From positions 41,447,764-41,511,763 of the forward strand of contig OX328123.1 in the NCBI GenBank assembly GCA_946811695.1: a stretch of DNA of 64,000 bases. Direction: 5' to 3'. Position numbers and translations under genes: made by a program. The notes below the pieces were generated by a model that was not told the origin of the DNA, searched no databases, and saw nothing but the letters and a program-made list of their open reading frames with translations. Below, one piece after another: positions 1-10,435 of the stretch; the stretch's first letter is position 1; the number at the start of each line of letters is the position of its first letter. The DNA is from Gonocerus acuteangulatus (taxonomy: Eukaryota > Arthropoda > Insecta > Hemiptera > Coreidae).

Positions 1-183
1 AGAACTATTTTAAGGCCAATAATGGATATTTTATTTATTAAGATATATGTATTCAAGTTTTTTTTTTCTTTAAATTGCGTTGATAAATAAATCATTTAAG
101 CAAAAATCAGCAAGGATTTCATTACTTTAGAATGTAGAATTTCTCTTTATCAAGAGTTCCCATTCTTTCAGCTCCCACCGGGG

Positions 184-395
184 ATGCGCATGTTATGGAA
201 CTGGTCTAAGATGATCTGGTTAAGAGAAGTCGGTCTTTTTGTTTCTTGTCGTTTTCAATGGCTATTTTATTTTAGCACTTTCCTCCGAAGGAAAGTAGCT
301 ATTGAGGTTGCACTCATGACGGATTTTTTGAAAAATTTCTTCAAATCTTTATCGATCCTACGTAGTAGACACCAAAAATGACCCCCATTAAAATT

Positions 396-427
<32 letters not shown>

Positions 428-1010
428 GGTCTGTCAAGACGATAGCGGCCAGAGTTTTTGTTTTTTCTTCACGAAACGTGGTTCATAGCGTTCAATTAGC
501 AAACGATTGAACGAGTTCTTTAACCACCAAAGTCGGTCCACCGGAAGGGGGGTTTACCTCGAACCCAAAACACTAATTTGACCACGTCAGCCGTAATATT
601 TGTGATATTTCAACGAAACTTGGTATTCGTAGTGGTAATATAGAGAGAAAAGTGAGATATAAAAATGAACTAAATCGGTTCATTAGGAGGGGGGGGGGTT
701 ACCCCGGACCCACATTACCAATTTGCCACTACCAGCCGTAATTTTTGTTACATTTCAAAAAAACTTGGTATTCGTGGTGGTAATCAACAGAGAAAAATGA
801 GTTCTAAAAATAAACTAAATCGGGTTATTTGGAGGGGGGTTTACTTGGGACCTAAAATACTAATATACTCATACCGGTCGTAATTTCTGCTGTATTGTAA
901 CGAAACGCGGTGTACGTCGTGGGTATCTCATGAGAAAGAAGTGTTGTAAAAATGAAGTAAATCGGTCCATTGGAAAGGAGGGCTTACTTTAAACTCTGTT
1001 TCATTAGAAT
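184..1010 (+). repeat. Dispersed repeat ending in four ~142-bp tandem units
   Basis: The first part (about 270-400) recurs at 35280-35400, including the shared string cgatcctacgtagtagacac. After a short TA/GT tract, units begin near 531, 672, 816 and 958, giving periods of 141, 144 and 142 bp. Each carries a version of taaatcggtccattgg, a G-rich run, then taatttttgtt and cgaaacttggtattcgt. Related single units occur at 35830-36100, 61196-61270 and 63170-63270, so this is a genome-wide family. The 65-codon ORF at 184-381 lies inside it and has no recognisable domain, so I treat it as chance. No element class can be assigned. Confidence 0.75.
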
Positions 1011-1019
1011 TAGCCCGCC

Positions 1020-1490
1020 AAGCCGCTGCGAGGAGCGCTATCTCCCACTAGGGGGACTGTATCCTGTTCCTGCGTCAGATCAAAAGACGTAAAATGAAGT
1101 TTTTGTGTATTTATTAAGCAGTACAGTATTATGTATTAACATAACTCTGGAAGCAAATTATTTACAAAATTAATAATTGAACAGTTCTCATAAGAAATGT
1201 AAATGAGCAGAACTATTCACGTTTTTATTTTATTTATATAGGTTATTTACAGCAAATTATTCAGTAATGTAGTCTACGCTACAAAAATTCTAAGGAAAAT
1301 TCGTAGTTATGCAGCACCTGCGAGACGCACGTTTTTGAAAATGTGTTTAGAATCGGTTTATTAAAACTAAAATTTAACGGAATACAGATGTTCATCAAAT
1401 GACTTAAATTGAACACTTTTGTCGATTTCATAAATTTGTAATTTTACTTATAAGCGGGTGGCCATAAAATAAAAATTACTAAATAGTTTC
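1020..1490. other. AT-rich sequence, nothing recognised
   Basis: This stretch has no ORF with gene-like composition, no RNA gene and no repeat shared with the rest of the window that I could see. Confidence 0.5.
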
Positions 1491-1750
1491 ACTAACTTTA
1501 TTATTTCTCCAAACGTTTCGCATCCTTTTTGTGCATCTTCAGGAAAACACGCTACAAATATAAAAATGTACAGCCTCGAGTCGAGGAGGAGAATAACCAC
1601 TTGCAGAGCCAGTTCCAGACTGGTAATAGTCTGAAGAATGCAATATCCACGACCAATCTTGACGTGGCCCTACTAGTAGAAGGTTATCCTTATTAATTTG
1701 GGGCTCTAAGTTAATATATTTATAAAATGAACCCTGAAGAGGCGCCAACA
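1490..1750 (-). repeat. Hammerhead-core repeat, copy 1
   Basis: Read on the minus strand, this carries a stretch rich in CTCGACTCGAG followed by CTGAAGA, a short hairpin and GAAACGTTT. The same order is present at 5250-5440, where the flanking words (aataaagtt, cactatttagt, gaggagga) match. It is a member of a dispersed family whose end resembles a hammerhead ribozyme core. Penelope-like elements and retrozymes are the known carriers of such cores. The 70-codon minus ORF at 1539-1751 lies within the repeat and shows no domain. Confidence 0.55.
1500..1552 (-). ncRNA. Hammerhead-like ribozyme core (decayed)
   Basis: The minus strand reads CTGAAGA (1542-1536), then TGCAC-AAAAAG-GATGC, then GAAAC (1519-1515) followed by GTT. 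CUGANGA and GAAA are the two invariant boxes of a hammerhead. Stem II is reduced to about three pairs (GCA/UGC), so activity is doubtful. ACGU after GAA is self-complementary, as in the other copies. Confidence 0.4.
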
Positions 1751-1759
1751 AGTGTAAGA

Positions 1760-2575
1760 ATCATTTAGGAAAGAAATAATATTACTGAAACTATTTAGTG
1801 AATTTATTTATTTGTTCGTTAATAACGAATCCATGATTTGAAAAAAGCAAAGTATTAATCAAATTATAAGTATGTAATTTTAGATACAATGTTTTTTTGT
1901 AAAAATGTATGAGACTAATAACAAAACTAAGAAATGGATTGTAATCAGCCTTTAAAAGTGTTTTTTTTAAAATAGTCTTCATCTATTTCTAACAAAATAA
2001 AATATACGTATCATAAAAATGGAAAACATTGGAAAATATGACCAAAATAAAATATTAAAATAATAATGTTTTCTAAAAATTTATTAGAGAAAGAATAAAA
2101 CGTTTTATCTACTAATAATAAAAAAAATGAATATTTTTAATTCAGTGACCAATCTTCCTGTGTGATAGAATTTTATGGTTGGACAGTTATTGATATTATA
2201 TACAGCTGATTACACACCATCTGTTAGATACTTAGTAGAAGCCCCTCAGTTATGACGTCTCCTTGTTGCGAAAAGCTTCGCTTCTTTTAGGCTGTACTTA
2301 TTTTTAGGATCCTGAAGAGGCATCTGAGGAAGTAAACATGTAGATCCATTTTTATAAATTAAAGATTTTGTTAATTTTGACTTATGAAAACTTCTTAAAT
2401 GAGTGCAAACACACCTTCCTCTGTAGAGAATGATGTCAATTAAACCATATTTAATAAAAACACTACTGTTATTTTTTTTTTATATATATAAAAACAAATT
2501 ACATTATTTTACTCACTTGAATATATGAATTAATTAATTTTTGCTGAATAATATAAGAGTTAAGCAAATTTCTAA
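1760..2575. other. AT-rich sequence, nothing recognised
   Basis: Low-complexity A/T-rich DNA with short homopolymers and a small TA tract near 2480. No coding or RNA signal was found. A 63-codon minus ORF at 1791-1982 has no domain or sensible composition. Confidence 0.5.
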
Positions 2576-2577
2576 TT

Positions 2578-2726
2578 TGTGCCGCGCCTACGGAGGGTTG
2601 AGTTGGGCGAGGTATGAGTAGCGAGGGGTTGGCCGGAGAAAGCCGAACTTGCCCGAAGGGAAGCTGAGGGGGTGGGTTCGTCAGTAACGCCCCGACCTTC
2701 GCTTCGCCCGTGTCTCCGTAAGCCTG
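2578..2726. repeat. GC-rich island with inverted ends
   Basis: A sharply bounded GC-rich block sits in AT-rich DNA. It begins with gccgcgcctacggagg and ends with gtgtctccgtaagcc, so the ends are imperfect inverted complements (cctacggag and ctccgtaag). It looks like a small inserted element or the remnant of one. No ORF or RNA class was recognised. Confidence 0.4.
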
Positions 2727-2759
2727 TATTGAAAATTTTTACCGCCATTTATTCAAAAA

Positions 2760-3165
2760 GGCAACTGATATAGCCAATTCGAATTCGACCAGTTTATCAA
2801 ATTTTCACTTTTTCTTTTTGTCGGCTTATAACTGTTTTTCTTTATGTACATTATTAATGGATTTCATGTTGTCTCCAGGAAGACTTATCTAACTTCGTGA
2901 GTGTTTTTTTGTTGATATTTTTTTGAATCGCATAACGAAAAGTGTTGTGTGGCCCGGCGGAATAAAAAGTGGAACAGAAAATTGGCAGAGAAGTGTTTTG
3001 CAAAAGAGCTAGCACGATACAGCAATATTGAGGTAATTGTCATGTAAGAATGCTGGGTGTAATCCCACCTAGGTGTAATACGGATATTTTAAATCCATTA
3101 ACTATGAATGTGCCTTAGTGGTTATTTGTTCTCAGTGCTTTTGGACAATAAATTCTGTTTTACCA
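2760..3165. other. AT-rich sequence, nothing recognised
   Basis: No gene, RNA or repeat shared elsewhere in the window was recognised here, apart from possible 5' flank of the truncated SINE that follows. Confidence 0.45.
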
Positions 3166-3170
3166 CTACA

Positions 3171-3331
3171 ATAAATTGCCAAAGGTCGTGGGTTCGATTC
3201 CCACTGGGGGCGGTGGCTTTTCTTTCGAAAAAAGAAAAGGCATCACCCCTATCCTGGCTAGAAAAGGGTGGTAACCTATAGATAACCCGTCCTAAAATTC
3301 GTAGTTAATAATAAATGGACGTTAAAATTTA
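3171..3331 (+). repeat. tRNA-Leu-like SINE, 5'-truncated
   Basis: This copy starts just before the B box (gggttcgattccc) and continues through cggtggcttttc, ggcatcacccc, the core aagggtggtaacctatag and the tail cgtcctaaaattc ... ggacgttaaaattt. The A-box half seen in the copy at 3624-3824 is missing. Confidence 0.8.
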
Positions 3332-3623
3332 AATTAAATAAATACAATAAATTGGAGTGTTACAGATGTTGAGAATCTTGAAATTAATTGTTTTTAGCAA
3401 TGGACATTTTAAACTCTATCTGCAATAAAAAAATTACCACTAATCATAATAAAACGCATATAAATAATTCATTAACTTGAAATAATCAAATTCATATTTT
3501 ATAGAAATACATAATTAAAAGTTGTTCTGAGGAATTCTGTGAATAATTTTCACACCTTAGTGCAAATTTCAGTTGCCCTATTGACCTAATGAATTGATAT
3601 AAATTATGAATTTAATTATTCCA

Positions 3624-3824
3624 AGGAGGCTCGGTGGCCGTGAGCGTTAAGGCGTGGGCACTTAACACTCCGTGCCAAAGGGTCGTGGGTTCGATTCCCA
3701 CTAGGGGTGGTGGCTTTTCTTTAAAAAAAAAAAGATAAGGCATCACCCCTTTCCTGGCTAGAAAAGGGTGGTAACCTATAGATAACCCGTCCTAAAATTC
3801 TGATTTAATGGACGTTAAAATTTA
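3624..3824 (+). repeat. tRNA-Leu-like SINE, full-length
   Basis: This is the most complete copy in the window. The head has an A-box-like ggtggccgtgagcgttaagg and a B box gggttcgattccc, as in a class II (leucine-type) tRNA. These are RNA polymerase III internal promoter elements. A body with a cttttcttt/A-run, ggcatcacccc and the core aagggtggtaacctatag follows, then the tail gacgttaaaattt. It is a SINE head rather than a functional tRNA: the acceptor stem does not close. Relatives lie at 3171, 8541, 19011, 29261 and 43266. Confidence 0.85.
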
Positions 3825-4069
3825 ATATATACATTATTTCAAAATATGACACACTAAATCTGAAACTTTACATAATTTCTAAGCAATGTTGGGGCTGTAC
3901 GCTTTTTAAAATGTTGAATAATGCCTTCAAATGTTATCGGCTGACGTATTACGAATGACCAACATCGCAATTTATGATGTACATTTAAGTTTGGGATTTT
4001 TTTTTGTTTTCCATATCGCAGGTGCACATTTTGTTAGTTGAAAATTATGAATAGAAAAATGAAGGATGT

Positions 4070-4225
4070 GCTATCATACGGGAAATGCTGGTTCCAGTCC
4101 CGACAAGAGGAGGTCGTCTTCTTCATTTGAGGGTCCGTTGAATTAATTCCCTGCTCCATCATGGTTGCTTAGGAAGGGTGGAAACCTAATGTACTAGTCA
4201 CTGTGCCGTAAAAATAGAATAAAAA
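4070..4225 (+). repeat. SINE with B box and shared core
   Basis: A B-box-like ggttccagtccc (about 4090) is followed by a variable body and then gaagggtggaaacctaatg, which matches the core of the other SINEs. It ends gtgccgtaaaaa, the 3' end otherwise seen in the 5S-derived family. This appears to be a third head joined to the same core and tail. Confidence 0.55.
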
Positions 4226-4616
4226 AAATAATCAGTAAAAATTGACTCATTAGAAAGGGGGATTGTCTGAATCTCAATATTTTAATATCCACCTTTTGCC
4301 TCGGGTTTCCTTTCCGTGGCAAGCGCTCTACAGCATTCTGCACAGAACATAAATCACACTGAGTTCTGTTATTTAGGAAAATCGGATCATTAAAAAAAAA
4401 AATAAATAATTAAAATAGCTATTCTGTGAAATTATTTCAGAAAATAGCCCTCAGAATGCTAATATGTGGGATATTTTCTGAAAAAACCCACACATTGTTA
4501 CCATACACCTCCGTAGTATAGAAATGTATGATAAAATATGACTCAACCTAACGTATGCATGTATGCATCAATGAAGCTAAGGCGAATGTATGTTTTACTC
4601 TGAGTGTGTGTATGTG

Positions 4617-5069
4617 CAGGGCCGCCACATCTCAGAGCCGGGCCCAGGACCAGATCACGGGCCCCACATCTCAGAGCCGGGCCCCCATTTCTCAGAGCTA
4701 GATTGAAAAATCTAGTACTTTGGACATTTTAAAATATTTTCATCGTGAGTTTTGAGCGAAATGATAATAAAAGCCGACAATCGGTGCAGCAAAGGTCACT
4801 TTCGGTACTTGTAGTTTTATTACGACTCCTAATGAAATATACTATTCTGGGACTGCACTTGTTTTGTCGTTTATGTACATTAAAAAAAAATATAGAACCC
4901 ATTCCAATAAATATAGGCTACGTCCGTCTATATTTGTAAACCCCATTCTTTTTACAAGCTCATAACTTATACATATTTTTTTCCAATAAGCGAGGCCCGG
5001 CCCGGGCCCCACGGCTCCCGGGCCCGGGACAACTGTACCCGGCAGTCCCCCCCCCATGTGGCGGCCCTG
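4617..5069. mobile_element. Non-autonomous hAT element with 8-bp TSD
   Basis: The element begins CAGGGCCGCCACAT and ends with the exact inverted complement ATGTGGCGGCCCTG. It is flanked on both sides by the identical octamer TGTATGTG (4609-4616 and 5070-5077). CAGGG-type termini and 8-bp duplications are hallmarks of hAT transposons. The 453-bp interior has GC-rich ends and an AT-rich middle and encodes no transposase. The small ORFs across it are chance. A relative starts at 31100. The perfect duplication implies a fairly recent insertion. Confidence 0.88.
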
Positions 5070-5249
5070 TGTATGTGTATGTGCTTGTGAGTTCGCGTGC
5101 TAATGTTAGTGTGTTCGGGAGCGGCTTCATTATAGAAATAATGCCCTCCCAAGGCATTCGTTAATCCTTTTTGTATTGTTATAAACTATGGAATATTATA
5201 TTAATTATTATTATAATAACAGAATTTTCATTTTAGGCGGTAGGCCACC

Positions 5250-5440
5250 AATTAAAACTTCACTAAATTGTGTCAACAACTTTATTTCCTCCCTACATGT
5301 TTTGCACCTTTTTGGTGCCTCTTCAAGAGATGTTAAATTATAAAAATCGTGAAGCCTCAACTTGAGGAGGATACTCACTAGTAGAGCCACGTCTAGACTA
5401 AAGGAAATAAAGTTGTTGGCACTATTTAGTTAAGTATTAA
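5250..5440 (-). repeat. Hammerhead-core repeat, copy 2
   Basis: Minus-strand relative of 1490-1750: a CTCAAGTTGAGG palindrome, then TTGAAGA, a strong hairpin and AAAACATGTAGGG, followed by aataaagttgttg. It belongs to the same dispersed family. Confidence 0.55.
5285..5335 (-). ncRNA. Hammerhead-like ribozyme core (decayed boxes)
   Basis: The minus strand gives UUGAAGA (CUGAAGA with C3 changed to U), stem II GGCACC-AAAAA-GGUGC, then AAAA where GAAA is expected. The next six bases ACAUGU are self-complementary, followed by A as the cleavage-site base. UCUC before the core can pair with GGGA after it as stem I. The fold is well kept but two invariant bases are lost, so it is probably inactive. 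Confidence 0.45.
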
Positions 5441-5761
5441 TTGTTGAATTGTTGGAGATTTGAGCAAAGGGTTAATTTGGTATTAATAATTATTATAATA
5501 GTTTTGTTACGGTTCAATTTATTTTATTTTAGTTTTGTTTTTTTTACATAGTTTATTTTCAAAACTAATTTATTTTACATGTCAGTGTTTATTGTATGTA
5601 TTTAGAATACTGTATTTAAACTTATTCGTTTTTCTTTTATATGAATATTGAACGTTTACTAAGTATGCAGGCAAATCACCTTGCTTTTCTGGAGGTCCGT
5701 AAATAAATAAAAATAATGATATACCTTTTTATATATCATATTTTTGGTTCAAGTCATCCTT

Positions 5762-6000
5762 GGAGTAAACCGCGATTCTTGCTATAATAGGAATGTTGAT
5801 GGATGTTTTCGTACCTAGAGAAAAGACAATGCTGAGGGGTGTCCAAGATATGCGGGAACTGAAGTATCAGACCCAAGAATGGAGTAAACCGCGATTCTAG
5901 CTAGAATAGGAATGTTGATGGATGTTTTCGTACCTAGAGAAAAGACAATGCTGAGGGGTGTCCAAGATATGCGGGAACTGAAGTATCAGACCCAAGAATG
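5762..6000 (+). repeat. 119-bp tandem duplication
   Basis: ggagtaaaccgcgattct starts at 5762 and again at 5881. The intervening 119 bp are repeated almost exactly, with differences only near cttgctataata versus ctagctagaata. A third, partial start (ggagtaat) follows at 6000. The unit is less AT-rich than its surroundings. The period is not a multiple of three, so any ORF shifts frame between copies. Confidence 0.9.
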
Positions 6001-6118
6001 GAGTAATATAGTTATGTTAGCGGAAATAAAGATTTCCTGTGACTCTGAGCCTGTCTGCCTTAAAACAATGGCTGCTATGGAAGTGCAGCGATATGGCTTC
6101 CTTAAAGTCTCGGTACGT
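5881..6118 (+). CDS. Possible exon or pseudo-exon, unknown product
   Basis: From 5912 an open frame reads through the second copy of the 119-bp duplication and beyond. It has balanced residues (MDVFVPREKTMLRGVQ ... AEIKISCDSEPVCLKT ... AAMEVQRYGFLKVS) before falling into AT-rich DNA after 6118, where aaagtctcg meets gtacgtaatg, a weak donor. I do not recognise a domain. The composition is coding-like only over about 65 residues. It could be a duplicated or broken exon, or a fragment of an element ORF. The first repeat copy lies in another frame, so the duplication would disrupt a real exon. Confidence 0.22.
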
Positions 6119-6129
6119 AATGTACAAAC

Positions 6130-6665
6130 AATAATAACAACTAATCAGAAATACATAATAAACAGAATCAGTTTGTTGTTATTTTTATTTTATTCTGTTG
6201 TTTTTTTTTATTCTGTTGTTTCAAACAAAATAAAAAAAATATATATGAGCATAAAGAAATAAAATACATAATCCTTAAAAAAACAAAACAAAAATAATAA
6301 CAAGTCACACCGTATATTACTAAATAACTTATTAATAAACTATTTTATTTATTGGATAGCTATAAAAATTAAGATAACATCATAAAGACAATTCTTGTCA
6401 AGATCATTCGACAATTACCAGAAGAGAAGAGACTGCTGAATATATTGGTGGTCTTGCTAGTGAGAACTACTGATGTTTCTTCATCTCTCCCTGGTTGCAT
6501 GTAGTCCTTGATAAAATTATGGTAAAGGCTGAAATACATAGGGGGCAACGCATTAATGAGTGCTAGTCATTTTCCTCTATTAGTCTCCTTATTTAGTCTT
6601 GGTACTACAAAGTGCTTTATAAAAATGATTTTCATTATATATATATCTATTTAGCAATCTATTTC
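6130..6665. other. AT-rich sequence, nothing recognised
   Basis: Low-complexity A/T DNA. No gene, RNA or shared repeat was recognised. Confidence 0.45.
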
Positions 6666-6667
6666 TG

Positions 6668-6673
6668 TATATA

Positions 6674-6729
<56 letters not shown>
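6668..6729. repeat. (TA)n microsatellite
   Basis: About 31 TA units with one interruption. It directly precedes the dispersed repeat beginning agctgttgcctgcc. Confidence 0.98.
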
Positions 6730-6730
<1 letters not shown>

Positions 6731-7140
6731 CTGTTGCCTGCCGTACCATGCTACTCATACTTTCTGCATCTAGAAAAACAAAAATAAATTGGAAACCAAA
6801 TAAATAATATTAAAATCTAATATCACAAATCTGTAACTGTTCGGGTTTAAAGTTCCGAACCCGTGACATCCGAATTGTGAGTCCTAGACGATTTTTACTT
6901 AGCCTATGACGCTCCGTGGATAAAGATCTACATGTGCGCCAAGTTTGATCAAAATCGTTCAAACGGTGTGGATTTGTATAAGGAACAAACATAGAGATAG
7001 ACAGCTGGTAGACGTTTTTGACCTAGCCTATGACACTCCCCGTATCACGACATACCAGTATTTCAAGTTTGGTCAAAATCGGTCAAACGGTGTGGATTTG
7101 TATAAGGAACAAACGGACAGACACGTGATTTATATATCTA
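6730..7140 (+). repeat. Dispersed repeat 'agctgttacccgg', copy 1
   Basis: It begins agctgttgcctgcc and contains two tandem versions of a module ending aaatcggtcaaacggtgtgg ... ttgtataaggaacaaac, then gacacgtgatttatat. The same order is present at 60531-60900 (+) and, inverted, at 16893-17475. TA tracts adjoin all three copies. It may be the 3' region of a retrotransposon family, but no ORF identifies the class. Confidence 0.7.
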
Positions 7141-7520
7141 TATTACGTGATTTATATATCTATATTACGTGATTCCGTAATATAATAGCTTTTAACGTCT
7201 TCGAATAGAGCCTAAAAACATTGTGTTTTAATTTGGTTTAGATCAGTTGATATCTTTCAGTCGTGCATAAGGCTCAAAATGCGCCCAAATATTGACAATT
7301 TTACATTTTTAAGACTTATTTTATGTAACTTTAATATACTTTTTTTTAACGTAATAGTTACAGTGTTTCTATTTTTGAACATTTTGTTTTATTATGGTGT
7401 AAATAAATTAACAAATTACGGCCGCAGAATGACGTCAACGCTTCAGAAAAACTGGACCTCAAAAAAGATAGTTAGGCCTATGACACGATGGGCACTAACA
7501 GTTATAACGGGCATGGTACA

Positions 7521-7824
7521 TTTCCACTTGCTGTATATTTAAAAAGCTTAAATATTTAAGTTACAAAATAGTTTTTAACTATAAAGTTACGTTTATAAAA
7601 TATAAAAAACATAGTTCTGTATAAATTACTGTTGTGTTGGTACCAAAAACGCGTTCACAGTACCATTGGCTTCAAATTGAGAACAATATAATGGGCAAGT
7701 TCAACCAACAAAACAGTAATTTATACAGAACTATGTTTTTTATATTTTATAAACGTAACTTTACTGTTAAAAACTATTTTGTAACTTAAATATTTAAGCT
7801 TTTTAAATATACAGCAAGTGGAAA
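7521..7824. repeat. Foldback with 120-bp inverted arms
   Basis: The left arm 7521-7640 (tttccacttgctgtatattt onward) and right arm 7705-7824 are reverse complements over about 120 bp, with only a few mismatches. They flank a 64-bp loop (7641-7704). A transcript would form a long, nearly perfect hairpin. No terminal signature of a known transposon was identified. A SINE tail begins just beyond the right arm. Confidence 0.9.
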
Positions 7825-7834
7825 GAAAGGTAGC

Positions 7835-7876
7835 TCGGCACTAATGGCCTAGATGTCGAAGAGCCGTAAAAAAAAA
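7835..7876 (+). repeat. SINE 3' tail fragment
   Basis: cggcactaatggcctagatg followed by tcgaagagccgt and an A run matches the 3' end of the 5S-derived SINE family (gcgctaatggcc ... gcgccgtaaa). Confidence 0.6.
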
Positions 7877-8540
7877 CGTCCGACTCGCAGGAACTGCGTC
7901 ATCTTAGCGCGGTTCCCTACATCTCGAAGAAATGAAATAGATTAGGCATCACAAATCACAGGAAACTGACAGTAGCCAACTTACACTGAATAATATGGAT
8001 AATTCTTAATCCTCATTCTTGAGGAAGTCTGAATAAGTCAATACAATTATGTACTCAAAACATACTCACTCTTCGACTTCTGCACAGAAGGCTCTATTTC
8101 GAACCAAAAATTCGTTGTCATTTTAAATTTCTTTTTTTTTAATATCAAATTCATTTTACTGTTATAATCAACTGTAAATATGTGCTTCATGGCAAATAAA
8201 ATTCCATTCTCTCGAGGGTAAAATCTTTATATACAATAAGAAATAACGATAACTTCAGTTGTAGGCTATGAGGAAGGTTATATAGATAGGAGAATTAAAA
8301 ACAAACTTATATATAAGCCATCATGATTAGCCACTGCCATCATGATTACCAAAGCCACTCCAAACTTATTACCAATACCTTTCACTGTTTCTTGGCTTAT
8401 TTTACTAAAATACTAATTTCACTGATAAATGCAATTTAAAACAAAAAACAACCAATTAAAAAGTGAGATAAACAAAGACAAAAAACCCGTTCAAAACAAC
8501 GAAACAAACACTTTTTAAGTTTTAAGCGCTTATATCTCTG

Positions 8541-8580
8541 ATTTTCGTAGTTAATAATAAATGGACGTTAAAATTTAAAT
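8541..8580 (+). repeat. tRNA-Leu-like SINE tail fragment
   Basis: ttcgtagttaataataaatg followed by gacgttaaaatttaaat repeats the last 40 bp of the SINE at 3171-3331 exactly. Confidence 0.7.
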
Positions 8581-8589
8581 ATCTCTGAT

Positions 8590-9174
8590 TGACGTTGCCC
8601 CATCGAATATTTCTTCTGAATCTTTTATGTAGAGAATTTAGTAACCATTGGAATGGTCACCTTCCACTTACCACGATTTCCCAACCGTTATCGAGATATT
8701 TACGAAAAATGTGTGAAGATCCGAAAACTTTTCATGTCTATTAATAAAATATTTTTTTCGCATACTTCCTTAACTCCAAATATAACCAAAATTTAAAAAT
8801 CTTAATTGGGATTAATTTCCAATATGTAGAAAATATTTCAATTGAATCCCGCGATTCTAAGTACCCACAAAAAAAATAATGACTTACAAAAACATTGATT
8901 CTACTTTTGTCAAAAACGGTTACAAATATCGCCTTATAAATTGTTTCATTCGTTTTCCTATGTTAAGAAACCTATAAAACAAGTACCTGCAAGCATATAA
9001 ACTCAAAAACGTAAGCGTTACGATTTTTCTTTTGCGCGAATTTCGCCCCAAACACTATCTTCCCGTGGGCGGATTCTGCTGGTTAACGAACTTGACCTTT
9101 TAGAAGACAGATTTTTGTACCAAATTTTATCAAAATCGGGCCATTTTTGTGCTTGCTAGAGCGTTAACATACAA

Positions 9175-9251
<77 letters not shown>

Positions 9252-9370
9252 AATTTGAACCACCTATATTTTCGTGATCTATGGGGTCTGAAACGAGAAA
9301 GTTTCTAGTCGGCACTTCCGGATTGCGTCGTGAGGTCAACCTCATAAGCGGGTTCTCCCTATGGAGGTAT
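8590..9370 (-). repeat. Dispersed repeat with internal TA tract
   Basis: 9001-9345 is an inverted copy of 54535-54850, sharing for example ttcgccccaaacac, ggcggattctgctgg and gtcggcacttccgg. Part of 8640-8720 matches 22435-22500 (cttaccacgatttcc). Pieces also occur near 27500 and 28890 (ttttgtaccaaatttcatc). In this copy the TA tract at 9177-9251 has expanded to about 65 bp. The corresponding TA site at 54655 is short. Confidence 0.7.
9177..9251. repeat. (TA)n(CA)n microsatellite
   Basis: About 32 TA units running into a short CA run, inside a dispersed repeat. Confidence 0.98.
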
Positions 9371-9379
9371 GGAGGAACC

Positions 9380-10360
9380 GCGCTAATAAATATAATAATA
9401 AGAAAAAGAAAGAAAAAAAAAAGAAGCTATTAGTAACTATAAAATGATATTGATTGATTTTAAATGTAGACCACAAGCTTACAGAAAAAGTAGTCTAATA
9501 ATTCTACATATTTCGAAATTCTTCTTTCCGTTTTGTTATTGTCAATAAAGTACAGCTTTGATTTATTAATAATAATATTTTATCAAATCCATATTAATGA
9601 TAATTACAATCCACATATTATAATTTATTTTCCATTTGAATTGATTTTATAATCACAACTTCTCAATATTCCCCATAAAATTAGGTTATTTTAGAACATT
9701 ACAACAATTTTCAATCTCCTAATTATGTTAATTGTCCTCCATATAAGGGTCAACACAATTTTTAGTACCAAAGTGTTCGACGATAATCTGTTAAGAAAAA
9801 AAAAGTATCCTTTATTATCGTATTTTCCAGTTTCGATGCCAGAAATTCTTAGTTATTTTGAATAATTAGCACTAGGCATAGAACCAAAAAAAAAAAAAAA
9901 AAAAAAAAAATCAGTACTACAAGAGCTACCTGCATAGATAAACTATTACAGGGCCGGGCCCGCTTATGTATGTATTTTTTGATTGAGAATATAAGTGATG
10001 TAAGCCACCAGTGTTTCCATTGATTGCAATTTTCACAAAATTTATAATTTTTCCTTCCTTCTAATGATTCTGTAAAAATTCCAGCGAAATGCGGATTGTT
10101 TTGGTTAACTAAATACATTTTAAAACTTTTCTTGCTTTTTGCACTAAAGATAGATTCATTAATATGAATTAAAAGTTGGTTCTAAATGCATCTTTTTCCA
10201 ATATGAAAAAATTGAATACTGCAAAAAAATCTAAATATAATTTATATAAATTAGACCCCTACGAATATAAGTTTAAGCAACCTTCAATATAGTCGGCTTG
10301 TTAAATCAGAGAAAATCTTAAATACATATTTGAATATTTAATTTCTGGAGTCCTTTTTGT
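9380..10360. other. AT-rich sequence, nothing recognised
   Basis: Apart from an A/T homopolymer near 9886-9910 there is no RNA gene, element terminus or coding-like frame. The 89-codon minus ORF at 9849-10118 runs through the poly(A) tract and has no domain. Confidence 0.45.
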
Positions 10361-10364
10361 TTAC

Positions 10365-10435
10365 AACGGTGGTTTAACAGTTGGCAACACTGAGTAATGT
10401 TAGAAGTGGTCGTTCTTGATGTTCTTGAGTCCACG
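10365..10435 (+). other. Possible non-coding exon before a donor
   Basis: A less AT-rich block (gtttacaacggtggtttaac ... ttgatgttcttgagtccacg) ends at gtgagtataac, a good donor match. There is no open frame of note and no clear upstream acceptor, so if real it would be an untranslated first exon. The evidence is one splice-site match and base composition only. Confidence 0.15.

Noticed and set aside
531..1010. CRISPR array
   Set aside because: Whole units repeat with no constant repeat and variable spacer pattern; the genome is eukaryotic.
3624..3700. Functional tRNA gene
   Set aside because: A and B boxes are present but the acceptor stem does not close and the body continues into a repeated SINE; the same holds at 35740-35782 and 58220-58294.
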